A DNA stretch of 64,000 bases from Methylosinus sp. H3A (GTDB lineage: Bacteria > Pseudomonadota > Alphaproteobacteria > Rhizobiales > Beijerinckiaceae). Position numbers and translations under genes: made by a program. Under the pieces are notes generated by a model. That model saw only the letters and a program-made list of their open reading frames with translations. It was not told the origin of the DNA and did no database searches. Below are positions 26,649-35,375 of this stretch, in pieces; within the stretch, counting starts at the first letter, position 1, and the number at the start of each line of letters is the position of its first letter. The stretch covers positions 3,678,001 through 3,742,000 of the forward strand of contig NZ_JADNQW010000005.1 of NCBI RefSeq assembly GCF_015709455.1. The letters run 5' to 3'.

Positions 26649-26681
26649 GACTGCGAGCCCTTCGGCTCGCAGTCCGTTTTT
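26649..26681 (+). terminator. Intrinsic terminator after the 68-residue ORF
   Basis: An 11-bp perfect stem GACTGCGAGCC/GGCTCGCAGTC with a CTTC loop, followed by CG and five T. A second hairpin, AGCGAGCC/GGCTCGCT at 26685-26705, follows at once and is T-rich on its 3' side; it shares the GCGAGCC core and may help terminate tuf transcripts from the opposite strand. Confidence 0.85.
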
Positions 26682-26709
26682 GAGAGCGAGCCCAAAAGGC
26701 TCGCTTTTC

Positions 26710-27900
26710 TTATTCGATGATCGAGGCGACGACGCCGGCGCCGACGGTGCGGCCGCCTTCGCGAATAGCGAAGCGCAGCTTCTCCTCCATGGCGATCGGA
26801 ACGATGAGGTTCACCTCCATCGCCACATTATCGCCCGGCATCACCATTTCGACGCCCTCGGGAAGGGTCACAATGCCCGTCACATCGGTCGTGCGGAAGT
26901 AGAATTGCGGACGATAGTTGGTGAAGAACGGCGTATGACGGCCGCCCTCTTCCTTCGTCAGAATATAGGCTTCCGCCTTGAACTTGGTGTGCGGCTTCAC
27001 GGAGCCGGGCTTGGCCAGAACCTGGCCGCGCTCCACGTCCTCGCGCTTGGTGCCGCGCAGCAGCGCGCCGATATTGTCGCCCGCCTCGCCCTGATCGAGC
27101 AGCTTGCGGAACATTTCGACGCCCGTCACCGTCGTCTTGATCGTCGGACGAATGCCGACGACCTCGACTTCCTCGCCGACCTTGACCACGCCGCGCTCGA
27201 CGCGACCCGTCACCACCGTGCCGCGGCCCGAGATCGAGAACACGTCCTCCACCGGCATCAGGAAGGGCTGATCCTTCGGACGCTCCGGCTGCGGAATATA
27301 TTCATCGACCGTCTGCATCAGCTTCAGGATCGCATCATGGCCGATTTCCGGCGTCTTGTTCTCGAGCGCCGCCAGAGCCGAGCCCTTGGTGATCGGAATA
27401 TCGTCGCCGGGGAACTCGTATTTCGACAGCAGCTCGCGCACTTCGAGCTCGACGAGCTCGAGCAGCTCCGGATCGTCGACCATATCGACCTTGTTCAGAA
27501 ACACGACCAGCGCCGGCACGCCGACCTGGCGGGCGAGCAGAATATGCTCGCGCGTCTGCGGCATGGGGCCGTCGGCGGCGGAGACGACGAGGATCGCGCC
27601 GTCCATCTGCGCGGCGCCGGTGATCATGTTCTTCACATAATCGGCGTGGCCGGGGCAGTCGACGTGGGCGTAATGGCGATTGGCGGTCTCATATTCGACG
27701 TGCGCCGTCGAGATGGTGATGCCGCGGGCGCGCTCCTCGGGGGCCTTGTCGATCTGGTCATAGGCCGTGAAGGTCGCGCCGCCGCTCTCGGCCAGAACCT
27801 TGGTGATCGCCGCCGTCAGCGACGTCTTGCCATGGTCCACGTGACCGATCGTGCCGATGTTGCAATGCGGCTTCGTGCGTGAGAATTTTTCCTTGGCCAT
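26710..27900 (-). CDS. tuf: Elongation factor Tu
   Basis: Delivers aminoacyl-tRNA to the ribosome with GTP. 396 residues, standard length. G-domain motifs: [10 protein letters not shown] (P-loop, residues 19-28), RARGITI (switch I), DCPGHADY (switch II), NKVDMVD and the SALAALE-type G5 segment. Domains 2 and 3 follow ([28 protein letters not shown], [36 protein letters not shown]). It stands alone here, without fusA, rpsJ or secE, so it may be one of two tuf copies, as is common in alphaproteobacteria. Confidence 0.97.
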   Translation of the reverse strand: MAKEKFSRTKPHCNIGTIGHVDHGKTSLTAAITKVLAESGGATFTAYDQIDKAPEERARGITISTAHVEYETANRHYAHVDCPGHADYVKNMITGAAQMDGAILVVSAADGPMPQTREHILLARQVGVPALVVFLNKVDMVDDPELLELVELEVRELLSKYEFPGDDIPITKGSALAALENKTPEIGHDAILKLMQTVDEYIPQPERPKDQPFLMPVEDVFSISGRGTVVTGRVERGVVKVGEEVEVVGIRPTIKTTVTGVEMFRKLLDQGEAGDNIGALLRGTKREDVERGQVLAKPGSVKPHTKFKAEAYILTKEEGGRHTPFFTNYRPQFYFRTTDVTGIVTLPEGVEMVMPGDNVAMEVNLIVPIAMEEKLRFAIREGGRTVGAGVVASIIE

Positions 27901-27953
27901 GCTTTCTGGTTCCAGCTTCGGTTGCGGCGCGCCTCGCGTCCCGCGCGCGCGAG

Positions 27954-27982
27954 CCTTTAAGGCGGTTGCCGCCTTTCTTCAA
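27954..27982 (-). promoter_or_regulatory. Candidate tuf promoter with hairpin in the spacer
   Basis: On the minus strand TTGAAG (27977-27982), 17-base spacer, TAAAGG (27954-27959), 54 bases upstream of the tuf ATG. The spacer contains a 7-bp inverted repeat AAGGCGG/CCGCCTT with a 3-base loop. The -10 fit is only fair, so this is tentative. Confidence 0.35.
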
Positions 27983-28020
27983 GTGCGTTCGCGATTCCGC
28001 CGGGCCGCCCAAACAACATA

Positions 28021-28049
28021 GGGGAGGCGCCGCCGAACGCCGCCTCCCC
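28021..28049 (-). terminator. Hairpin downstream of the TonB-dependent receptor gene
   Basis: A 9-bp GC-rich stem GGGGAGGCG/CGCCTCCCC with an 11-base loop, 43 bases after the receptor stop codon on the minus strand. The following bases are only moderately T-rich (CTATGTTGTTT), so a terminator is likely but not certain. Confidence 0.55.
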
Positions 28050-28091
28050 GTTTGATAAAGAATATTATTCAGCTATATCATGACCTTACGG

Positions 28092-30425
28092 TCAGAACTT
28101 GACCTTGACTCCGCCATAGGCGGCGATCGGCGCGCCCGGTCCGACGGTGCGCGGATTGCCGAAGCCCGACAGCGCCGCGGTTTCGAAATAAGTGCCGAAA
28201 GTATAGTAGCGCCGATCGAAGAGATTCTGCACCAGCGCATAGACTTCGACATTATCCATGATCTTGTAGGAGGTCTTCAGATTGACGATCCCCCAGGACG
28301 GCAGAGTCTTGTCGAGATTGGCCTCGTCGCCGGCCAGATGCACGCCGCTCGTCAAAATATAGTCGAGACCGAACTTCCATTCCGGCGTGATGTTGTAATC
28401 GAAGCCGAGCTTGACGCGATGGCGCGGAATGCCCGGCAGCACATTGCCCGGACGCACGTGAATCTGGCCATTGGCGTCGGCGAAGGGATTGTCGCCGGAA
28501 TTCAGCGTCAGAGAAGAGCGGAAGGTCGCGTCGATGAGCGCGTAATCGGCGTAGAGCGCCAGGAAGTCGTTACGCCAAGTGACGCCGGCTTCCACGCCCT
28601 GCCGGCGCGTCTGGCCGACATTGGCGTAATAGCCGCGGCCTTGGATCACGTCGGAAGGCAGCGCGAGAATGTCGTCCGAGCTCTCGGTTCGAAACAAGCC
28701 GGCGTGATAGTCGAGACGGCCATTGTCGGGGCCGATGGGGTGATAGCCGCGAAAGCCCACTTCCCAGGTCCGCGCCACCACCTGCCGCAGCGGCGGATCG
28801 GAGACGAGGAAACCATCGATCATGCAGGGATGCAGGCGGTCCGAGCAGCCGTTCTCCAGCGCCGTCGGCGCGCGATTGGCTTCCGAGTAATTGCCGTAGA
28901 CGGTGAATTCGGGCAGGAAATTATAGGTGAGGCCAGCGACTGGATTGACCCGCTGATAGATGGCATTGCTGTTCAGCGAGACGCCGCGGTGATCGAAGAG
29001 CGCGATATCCGCGCTGTTGAAGCGCAGGCCCGCGGTGACGGTGAGCTTGTCGGTCACATCCAGCGTGTCGAGCGCATAGACGCCCCAATAGAAATTGCGG
29101 CCGCCGACGCTCACCTGCTGGAAGCCGCCCTCGGGAACGGCGTTCTGATAGACGAGCCCGGTCGAGGCCACGGAAAGATCGGGCTGCAGCACGCCGAGCT
29201 CGGAATAGCCGCGGAAGTCGACGAATTGACGATCATGCGAGCCGCCGACGACGAGCTTGTTCTTGAAGCCGAAGATCGCCTCGTCATAAGTCCCCTGCAG
29301 CGCGAAGCCATAGGAGCGGGAATCGGTCTTCGTCTTGTCGACGCTCGCCGCCACGCCGCCGGCGAGGACCGAGGCGGGAATGAAATTGCCGGAGACGTCG
29401 CGCAGACGACGCTGGGCGTTGGTCGGCACATTGACCAGGAACGGATCATTGTCCTGACAGATGAAGGCGTTCGAGCTACAGCGCTCGACATCCGCCAGAT
29501 TGCCGTCGACATGCTCCTGCCGGAACTGTCGGAAATAGGCGTTGCCGTTGAACTTCAGATGGTTCGTCGCCTCATAGGCGCCCCTGAAATTCACGAAGGC
29601 GAGATCATTGTTGGAGGTTTGCGGCGTCGTGAAGATGGAGCCGTATCCGCCCCGCTGCAGCAGATCGATCGGAGTCGCCGCCGCCGCGCCGAGCCGCGTG
29701 CCCGCGCCGGTGAAATTCAAATGGAATTCGGTCTTGTCGCCCTTATAGCCGAGATCGGCGTAGCCGCGCAGCACAGAGGAGCCCGAACGCTGCCGCCAGC
29801 CGCCGTCGCCAATGCCCTCGAAAGCGAGATAGGCGGCCCAATTGTCGATCTGCTTGCCATATTGCAGCGAGCCGAAGCGCCTTCCGTAAGAGCCGCCGCG
29901 GCCGTCCGCCTCGAAGCCCTGCCAGGTGAAGCCGTTCTTCATCTCGAGCGTCAGCGCGCCGCCCAGCGCATTGAGGCCGAACAGCGGATTGCCGCTGACG
30001 ATGTCGCCATTGGCGATGGCGACAGTCGGGATCAGATCCCAATTGACCACGTCGCCGAAGGCTTCGTTGATGCGCACGCCGTCCTGATAGACGGCGAGAC
30101 CCTGCGGCGTGCCGGCCACCGGCGAGGCCGAGAAGCCGCGATAGGTCACATCCGGCTGGAAGGGATTGCCGGCCACCTCGTTGATGTTGATCGAGGCGTT
30201 GCGCCGCGCCAGCGTCTCGGTGACCAGGATTGCGTGATCGCGGTCGAGATCCTTGCGCGATATGGTGATCGGATTGGTGGAAATCTTCGACTTTTCGATC
30301 CCCGCGCCCGCCTCCGGCGATGTCGCGATAATGTCGATATCGGGCAGCGCCTCCTGGGCGCGGGCCTGCAGCGCAGGCGCCGCGGCGACCATCAGCGCGA
30401 CGAGGGAAATTCGGGAACCAAGCAT
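28092..30425 (-). CDS. TonB-dependent outer membrane receptor
   Basis: 777 residues. Signal peptide about 1-24 (cleavage near ARA-QE), a short TonB-box-like IDIIATSP, a plug domain (about 45-165, with VTYRGFSASPVAGTPQGLAVYQDGVRINEAFGD and NPLFGLNALGGALTLEMKNG) and a 22-strand barrel ending in the aromatic residue VKVKF. Two Cys pairs (ERCSSNAFIC, NGCSDRLHPC) probably form disulfides in external loops. The ligand cannot be read from the sequence; siderophore, copper-chelate or lanthanophore transport are all possible. GGAAGAG precedes the ATG. Confidence 0.9.
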   Translation of the reverse strand: MLGSRISLVALMVAAAPALQARAQEALPDIDIIATSPEAGAGIEKSKISTNPITISRKDLDRDHAILVTETLARRNASININEVAGNPFQPDVTYRGFSASPVAGTPQGLAVYQDGVRINEAFGDVVNWDLIPTVAIANGDIVSGNPLFGLNALGGALTLEMKNGFTWQGFEADGRGGSYGRRFGSLQYGKQIDNWAAYLAFEGIGDGGWRQRSGSSVLRGYADLGYKGDKTEFHLNFTGAGTRLGAAAATPIDLLQRGGYGSIFTTPQTSNNDLAFVNFRGAYEATNHLKFNGNAYFRQFRQEHVDGNLADVERCSSNAFICQDNDPFLVNVPTNAQRRLRDVSGNFIPASVLAGGVAASVDKTKTDSRSYGFALQGTYDEAIFGFKNKLVVGGSHDRQFVDFRGYSELGVLQPDLSVASTGLVYQNAVPEGGFQQVSVGGRNFYWGVYALDTLDVTDKLTVTAGLRFNSADIALFDHRGVSLNSNAIYQRVNPVAGLTYNFLPEFTVYGNYSEANRAPTALENGCSDRLHPCMIDGFLVSDPPLRQVVARTWEVGFRGYHPIGPDNGRLDYHAGLFRTESSDDILALPSDVIQGRGYYANVGQTRRQGVEAGVTWRNDFLALYADYALIDATFRSSLTLNSGDNPFADANGQIHVRPGNVLPGIPRHRVKLGFDYNITPEWKFGLDYILTSGVHLAGDEANLDKTLPSWGIVNLKTSYKIMDNVEVYALVQNLFDRRYYTFGTYFETAALSGFGNPRTVGPGAPIAAYGGVKVKF

Positions 30426-30655
30426 CGTTTCTCTTCCACGTGACGGCCCGGCCGCTCGGGCGATTTTCTCGTCGAAGGCGAAGCGCCGCGGGACAACAAA
30501 CGCAGAATCAGGGTTAACGCCACGCCTTCGATTTCGGGAAGTTACGGGCGGGAAACCTACGTACCTATTTCAAAGATTCACATTCGACTTGCCTGTTTTT
30601 CCCGACTTTGTCCCAAACACGGCCGCAAATCGCCTTATTTCGCTGTGGCCGAGCT

Positions 30656-31960
30656 TTAGCCGTCTCGCCTCTCGAAGACGGATTCTCCCGCGACATAGGT
30701 CGATTTCACCCGACCTTGCAGACGCGCAGTGTCGAAAGGCGTGTTCTTGCAGCGGGAATGCAACTCGGCCGGGTCGACGACGAAGGGCTCGTCGGGATCG
30801 AAGCGAATGAGATCGGCCGGCGCGCCTTTGGCGAGGCGTCCCTGCTCCAGACGCAGAATTTCCGCTGGCCGCGTCGACATGGCCCGCAGCAGCGTGGCCA
30901 GTGGAACATCGCCCGAATGGACGAGCCGCAATCCCGCCGCCAGCATGGTCTCGAGGCCGACGGCGCCGGCCTCGGCCTCGGCGAAGGGCAGGCGCTTCGT
31001 CTCCACATCCTGCGGATCATGGTCGGAGACGATGACGTCGATGAGCCCGCTCGCCACGGCTTCGACCAGCAGGCGACGCTCGTCCTCATGGCGCAGCGGC
31101 GGCCGCAGCTTCAGAAAGGTGCGGTAGTCGCCAATGTCGTTCTCGTTGAGCGTCAGATGGTTGATCGTGGTCCCGCAGCTCACCCGCAGGCCGCTCGCCT
31201 TGGCCGTTTCCAGCGCCGCCAGCGACAGGCCATTGGCGACGATGGAGGCGTGATAGCGCGCGCCGGTCAGCGCCGCGAGCCGCAGATCGCGATCGACGAT
31301 GATGGCCTCGGCCTCTCGTGGCACGCCGGCGAGGCCGAGGCGGATCGCCAGCTCGCCGTCATTCATCACGCCCTCGCCGACGAGATCGCGATCCTCCGGG
31401 AAATGAATGATCAGCGCGTCGAAATCGCGGGCGTAGGTCATGGCCCGGCGCATGGTCTGGGCGTTGCGCAGCGAGCGTTTGCCGTCGCAAAAAGCGATCG
31501 CGCCGGCCTCGCGCAGCAGGCCGAATTCGGAGATCTCCCGCCCCTCGCGCCCCTTGGTGAGCGCGGCCATGGGCAATACGCGCACGCGGCCGGTGTCGCG
31601 GGCGCGGCGCAGCACGAAATCGACGACCGCCGGATCGTCGACGGGCGGCGAGGTGCCGGGCGTGGCGACGATGGTGGTGACGCCCCCGGCGGCGGCGGCG
31701 GCGGTGGCGGTGGCGATGGTCTCGCGATGCTCGGCCCCCGGCTCGCCGACGAAGGCCTGCATGTCGATGAGGCCGGGCGCGAGCACATCGCCCGCGCAAT
31801 CGACGATGCGCGCGCTTTGCGGCGCGGCGTCGGGCTTCAGCGCCGGTCCGAGATCGGCGATCTTTCCATCGCGAACGAGGAGTCCCCCGCGAGTCTCCAC
31901 GCCGGAGGCGGGATCGACGAGGCGGGCGTTGACGAAGAGGAGAGGCGCATGCGTCGGCAT
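30656..31960 (-). CDS. Dihydroorotase-like protein lacking the catalytic HxH motif (PyrC'/PyrX type)
   Basis: 434 residues of the class I dihydroorotase fold. The normal metal motif DMHVHLREPG reads DMQAFVGEPG at residues 66-75: both His ligands are Gln and Phe, and the substrate Arg is Gly. EHRETIATATAAAAAGGVTT and the late VIVSDHDPQDVETKRLPFAEAE are conserved. Such non-catalytic paralogues support aspartate transcarbamoylase (PyrB) in several proteobacteria. Here pyrB is not adjacent. The overall sequence is intact, so it is a functional pseudo-enzyme rather than a decaying gene. Confidence 0.87.
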   Translation of the reverse strand: MPTHAPLLFVNARLVDPASGVETRGGLLVRDGKIADLGPALKPDAAPQSARIVDCAGDVLAPGLIDMQAFVGEPGAEHRETIATATAAAAAGGVTTIVATPGTSPPVDDPAVVDFVLRRARDTGRVRVLPMAALTKGREGREISEFGLLREAGAIAFCDGKRSLRNAQTMRRAMTYARDFDALIIHFPEDRDLVGEGVMNDGELAIRLGLAGVPREAEAIIVDRDLRLAALTGARYHASIVANGLSLAALETAKASGLRVSCGTTINHLTLNENDIGDYRTFLKLRPPLRHEDERRLLVEAVASGLIDVIVSDHDPQDVETKRLPFAEAEAGAVGLETMLAAGLRLVHSGDVPLATLLRAMSTRPAEILRLEQGRLAKGAPADLIRFDPDEPFVVDPAELHSRCKNTPFDTARLQGRVKSTYVAGESVFERRDG

Positions 31961-32004
31961 GGACGCCTCATTAGGCGATTTCGACGGCCAAGGGAACGCA
32001 GGCG

Positions 32005-32568
32005 CTATCGCGCCTCGCCGAGACTGGCGAATCGCACCTGCACATCGGCCCCGTCCGCGGGCGGCGCGGCGAGGCGGGCGCGGAACTGCACGCTCTCGCC
32101 GGCGGCGAGTTGCATCTTGGGCGCGGCGGCGGTCCAGGCGTAGCGCTCCCGCCCATCGGCGCCGCGCACGGCGAGCGCCATCGGCGGCACGCGATTGGCC
32201 GAGCGACGCAAATTCACGATCTCGCCCTCGACGGTCAGCACTTTGCGCCCGCCTTCGGTCACGATTTTAGAGGTGACGCCGCGCAGATCGAGCCCCGCTG
32301 CATTGACCTTCAAACCGATAGCCGAATAGAGCGCCGTCGCGACGGGAACGACCCGCACGATCTTCTCGCGCATGCCGATGAGCGCCATGGCCCCGAAGAC
32401 GACGGCGATGATCGCCGCGATCAATGGCAGCAGGCGCTCGCGCCGGTTGCGCATGGGGTCGCTCTCGCGCGGGGGCTCTCGCCACAGCGCGGACTCGTCC
32501 CCATCGCCCGAATGCGGGGCGACGACAGAGCGGATCGGGGGAATAGGCTTGACGACATCGTTGCGCAT
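32005..32568 (-). CDS. DUF3426-like membrane protein divergent from ftsE
   Basis: 187 residues with one transmembrane helix (about 48-66, LLPLIAAIIAVVFGAMALIGM) and a periplasmic beta-rich domain (VNAAGLDLRGVTSKIVTEGGRKVLTVEGEIVNLRRSANRVPPMALAVR...). The latter resembles the DUF3426/FxLYD domain found in MJ0042-type zinc-ribbon proteins next to ftsEX in alphaproteobacteria. The N-terminal zinc ribbon is missing here; the first 40 residues hold no Cys. Function unknown; gene order suggests an envelope or division link. Confidence 0.65.
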   Translation of the reverse strand: MRNDVVKPIPPIRSVVAPHSGDGDESALWREPPRESDPMRNRRERLLPLIAAIIAVVFGAMALIGMREKIVRVVPVATALYSAIGLKVNAAGLDLRGVTSKIVTEGGRKVLTVEGEIVNLRRSANRVPPMALAVRGADGRERYAWTAAAPKMQLAAGESVQFRARLAAPPADGADVQVRFASLGEAR

Positions 32569-32626
32569 GGCCGGTCTCCGAGCCGCCGGCGTCCATTTTC
32601 GAAATCGGCCGCCGGATATGTCGTCG

Positions 32627-32648
32627 ATTAACCGCCGATATGGTTAAT
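32627..32648. promoter_or_regulatory. Inverted repeat in the divergent region upstream of ftsE
   Basis: A perfect 7-bp inverted repeat ATTAACC/GGTTAAT around 8 bases, between the DUF3426-like gene and ftsE (start 32714). It contains two CtrA-type half-sites (TTAACC) but with the wrong spacing for the consensus box, so the binding protein is open. Confidence 0.4.
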
Positions 32649-32713
32649 GGCCGGTGAACTGCTAATCTCACGGGCGGCGATTCTGCGCCCGCCGCGCCAA
32701 TGGACACACACAC

Positions 32714-33376
32714 TTGCTGACCTTCGAGAACGTCGGCCTGCGCTATGGAAGCGGCAGCGAGATATTGAGCGATCTCGCCTTTTCCATTGCGCCGCGTTCG
32801 TTCCAATTCCTCACCGGACCGTCCGGCTCCGGCAAGACGACGCTGCTGAAGCTCGTCTTGATGTCGCTGAAGCCGACGCGCGGACGAATCACCCTCTTCG
32901 GCAAGGACGCCGAAACGCTCGACAAGGACGCGGTGACCGAGATCCGGCGGCGCATCGGCGTCGTCTTCCAGGACTTCCGCCTGCTGGACCATTTGACCCT
33001 CTACGAGAATGTCGCTCTGCCGCTGCGCGTCATCGGCCGCGAGGAGACGAGCTATCGCGCCGAGGTGCTGGAGCTGCTGCGCTGGGTGGGGCTCGACGAG
33101 CGCATCTCCAGCCTGCCGAGCGTGCTCTCGGGCGGCGAAAAGCAGCGCGCCGCCATCGCCCGCGCGCTGATCGTGCGGCCGGAGCTGCTGCTCGCCGACG
33201 AGCCGACCGGCAATCTCGATCCGACGCTGGCGCGGCGTCTGCTGCGGCTCTTCGTCGAATTGCACAAGAGCGGAACCTCGGTCGTCATCGCCACCCATGA
33301 TCTGGCTCTGATGGACCAATATGAGAGCGCGCGCCGGCTGGTGCTCGCGGACGGGCGGCTGCATGTCTTCGAATGA
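32714..33376 (+). CDS. ftsE: Cell division ATP-binding protein FtsE
   Basis: ATPase of the FtsEX complex that couples septal ring function to peptidoglycan hydrolase activation. 220 residues with Walker A GPSGSGKTTL (about 36-45), signature LSGGEKQRAAIARAL (about 137-151) and Walker B LLLADEPTGNLD. The FtsE-typical FQDFRLLDHLTLYENVALPL is present. It starts with TTG or an equivalent weak start after the intergenic palindrome and overlaps ftsX by 14 bases. Confidence 0.95.
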   Translation: MLTFENVGLRYGSGSEILSDLAFSIAPRSFQFLTGPSGSGKTTLLKLVLMSLKPTRGRITLFGKDAETLDKDAVTEIRRRIGVVFQDFRLLDHLTLYENVALPLRVIGREETSYRAEVLELLRWVGLDERISSLPSVLSGGEKQRAAIARALIVRPELLLADEPTGNLDPTLARRLLRLFVELHKSGTSVVIATHDLALMDQYESARRLVLADGRLHVFE

Positions 33377-34364
33377 CGCGAAATCGCCCCGCGCGGCCTT
33401 GCGCCGGCTCTCCCCGTCTCCGAGCCAAGGGCGCGACGCCTCGCTGGAGGAGACGCTCGGCCGCGAGACGCCGCTCGTTCCCACCTCCTCCATCGCCGGG
33501 CGCTCGCTCGTCATCGTCATCGCCATCATGACCTTTCTCGCGGCGCTCTCGGCCGGAGCGGCGCTGATGGTCGCCGACGCCAGCGTCGACTGGCGGCGCG
33601 ATGTGGCGCGCGAGGCGAGCGTGCAGATCCGCTCTGTCGTCGGCCGCGACATAGAAGCCGACGTCAGCCGCGCGACCGCCGTTCTCGTCGCCGCCGAAGG
33701 CGTGCGCGACGTGCGCGTCTACACCAAGGCCGAGTCCGAGGCGCTGCTCGCGCCCTGGCTCGGCCAGGGCCTCGACTTCGCCGAGCTGCCCGCCCCCCGC
33801 ATGATCGTCGTCAAGCTGGACGACAGCCGCCACATCGATCTCGACGCGCTGCGCCGGGAGCTCGCGCAGGCCCTGCCGAGCGCCGCGCTGGACGATCATC
33901 GGCTCTGGGTGGAGCGTCTCGGCCAGATGGCGCGCACTGTGGTGGCGGTGGCGGCGCTCGTCTTCGTGCTGATCGTCGTCGCCATGGGGCTCGCCGTCGC
34001 CTTCGCCACGCGAGCGGCCATGGTCGGCAATCGCGAGATCATAGAGGTGCTGCATCTGGTCGGCGCCGCGGACAAATACATCGCCCAGCAGTTTCAGCGC
34101 CGCTTTCTGGCGCTCGGGCTCAGGGGCGGCTTCATCGGCGGCGCCTCGGCCATGGTCTTTTTTCTCTTTTGCGGCTATCTCGCCAACCGCTGGACCGCGA
34201 CGCCGGACGGCGACCAGCTCGAGGCCATGTTCGGCAGCTTTTCCCTGGGGCCCCTCGGTTTCACCGTGGTCGGCGGCATTTCCGCGGCGGCCGGGCTGCT
34301 CACCGGCTTCATGTCGCAGGAGATCGTCTTCCGCCAATTGCGGCGGCTGGACGGGGCCGAATAG
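33363..34364 (+). CDS. ftsX: Cell division protein FtsX
   Basis: Membrane partner of FtsE. 333 residues from the ATG at 33363. Four transmembrane segments: about 54-76, 199-225, 254-276 and 300-322. The periplasmic loop (about 78-195) would contact the murein hydrolase activator. The cytoplasmic NREIIEVLHLVGAADKYIAQQFQRRF segment is the FtsX signature. The N terminus has about 50 cytoplasmic residues rich in Ser and Arg. Overlaps the 3' end of ftsE by 14 bases, so the two are coupled. Confidence 0.94.
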   Translation: MSSNDAKSPRAALRRLSPSPSQGRDASLEETLGRETPLVPTSSIAGRSLVIVIAIMTFLAALSAGAALMVADASVDWRRDVAREASVQIRSVVGRDIEADVSRATAVLVAAEGVRDVRVYTKAESEALLAPWLGQGLDFAELPAPRMIVVKLDDSRHIDLDALRRELAQALPSAALDDHRLWVERLGQMARTVVAVAALVFVLIVVAMGLAVAFATRAAMVGNREIIEVLHLVGAADKYIAQQFQRRFLALGLRGGFIGGASAMVFFLFCGYLANRWTATPDGDQLEAMFGSFSLGPLGFTVVGGISAAAGLLTGFMSQEIVFRQLRRLDGAE

Positions 34365-34551
34365 ACGCTTTCCGCCCGAACGGATGCGGTCGAACGATCC
34401 GGCTTCTCCCGAGACGGCGATCGCATCCGATCCGATGCGATCGGACGCGGCTGTGAATTCTTCCCGTGTATAATTTTCGTTCGGCGCTGGACGGCCTCGA
34501 GCGCCGCTTCCATCTTGTCGAGGAACCGGGGCCGACGACGAGGACGGACGC

Positions 34552-35259
34552 TTGCGAGCCTATGCGCGAGACGCGGGAGCAGACCGATCCGCCGCGCCCG
34601 GACGTTGGCGCGTCGCGGCCTTGTTTTTCGTTTGCTTTCTCGCCTCGGCCTTTGTCGCCGGCTTCATCGGCTTCGCCCTCTCGCTGGAGCGGACCGAATC
34701 GACGCTGACCGTGCAGGCCGACGGCGTCGTGGTGCTGACCGGCGGCTCCGATCGCGTCTTTGAGGCGGGAGGCCTTCTGGCGCGCGGCCAGGCGCGCCGG
34801 CTTCTCATCACCGGCGTCAATCGCGCGACGCGCGGCCATGAGATCGCCAAGCTCCTGCCCGTCTCGCGCGAGCTCTTCGACTGCTGCGTCGATCTCGGCT
34901 ATCGCGCCCAGGACACGATCGGCAACGCGCTGGAGACGCGCGACTGGGCGCGGGCGCGCGGAATCGGCAAAGGCTCGCTCATCATCGTCACCTCCAATTA
35001 TCACATGCCGCGCGCGCTGGCCGAGCTCTCGGCGGCGCTGCCCGAGGTCGAGCTCTACCCCTTCTCCGTCGTCAGCGATCATCTACGCGTCGAGGACTGG
35101 CTCGACGATTTGGCGGTGACGCGGCTCATCGCGGCCGAATATGTCAAATATCTCTATGTGCTGCTGCGCACTCGGCTGCTCGAGCCGGGCTTTTCGGCCA
35201 CCGCTTCCGGACCGGCCGGCGCGACCGCCGTCTCGGAGCCGCGGCTGCCGCCGCGCTGA
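34552..35259 (+). CDS. YdcF-family protein (DUF218)
   Basis: 235 residues, TTG start (no in-frame ATG nearby). One N-terminal transmembrane helix (about 22-43), then the DUF218 fold: DGVVVLTGGSDRVFEAGGLLARGQARRLLITG, ETRDWARARGIGKGSLIIVTSNYHMPRALAEL. E. coli relatives (SanA, ElyC) act in envelope integrity. It lies between ftsX and plsC on the same strand, an arrangement common in Rhizobiales, which supports an envelope role. Confidence 0.82.
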   Translation: MRAYARDAGADRSAAPGRWRVAALFFVCFLASAFVAGFIGFALSLERTESTLTVQADGVVVLTGGSDRVFEAGGLLARGQARRLLITGVNRATRGHEIAKLLPVSRELFDCCVDLGYRAQDTIGNALETRDWARARGIGKGSLIIVTSNYHMPRALAELSAALPEVELYPFSVVSDHLRVEDWLDDLAVTRLIAAEYVKYLYVLLRTRLLEPGFSATASGPAGATAVSEPRLPPR

Positions 35260-35375
35260 GGAAACGCCCGCCGGAGCGCTCGCGGCGAGAAACCGATTCC
35301 CACTTTTTCGAAATCCTGCTTAGAAGGCGTCGCCAACCCGCCCTAGCCCCGCGAAACCGTCAGGCGACCCACGCA

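Noticed and set aside
26710..27900. Long plus-strand frame of about 400 codons opposite tuf
   Set aside because: It is the antisense shadow of EF-Tu; high GC codon bias leaves the opposite strand open. The same holds for the long frames opposite tgt, the TonB receptor, the antiporter, ybbP, gyrA and sufBC.
35281..35335. Segment with GAAACCGATTCCCACTTTTT resembling dispersed repeats of other Rhizobiales
   Set aside because: No second copy was found in the window, so repeat status cannot be supported from the sequence.
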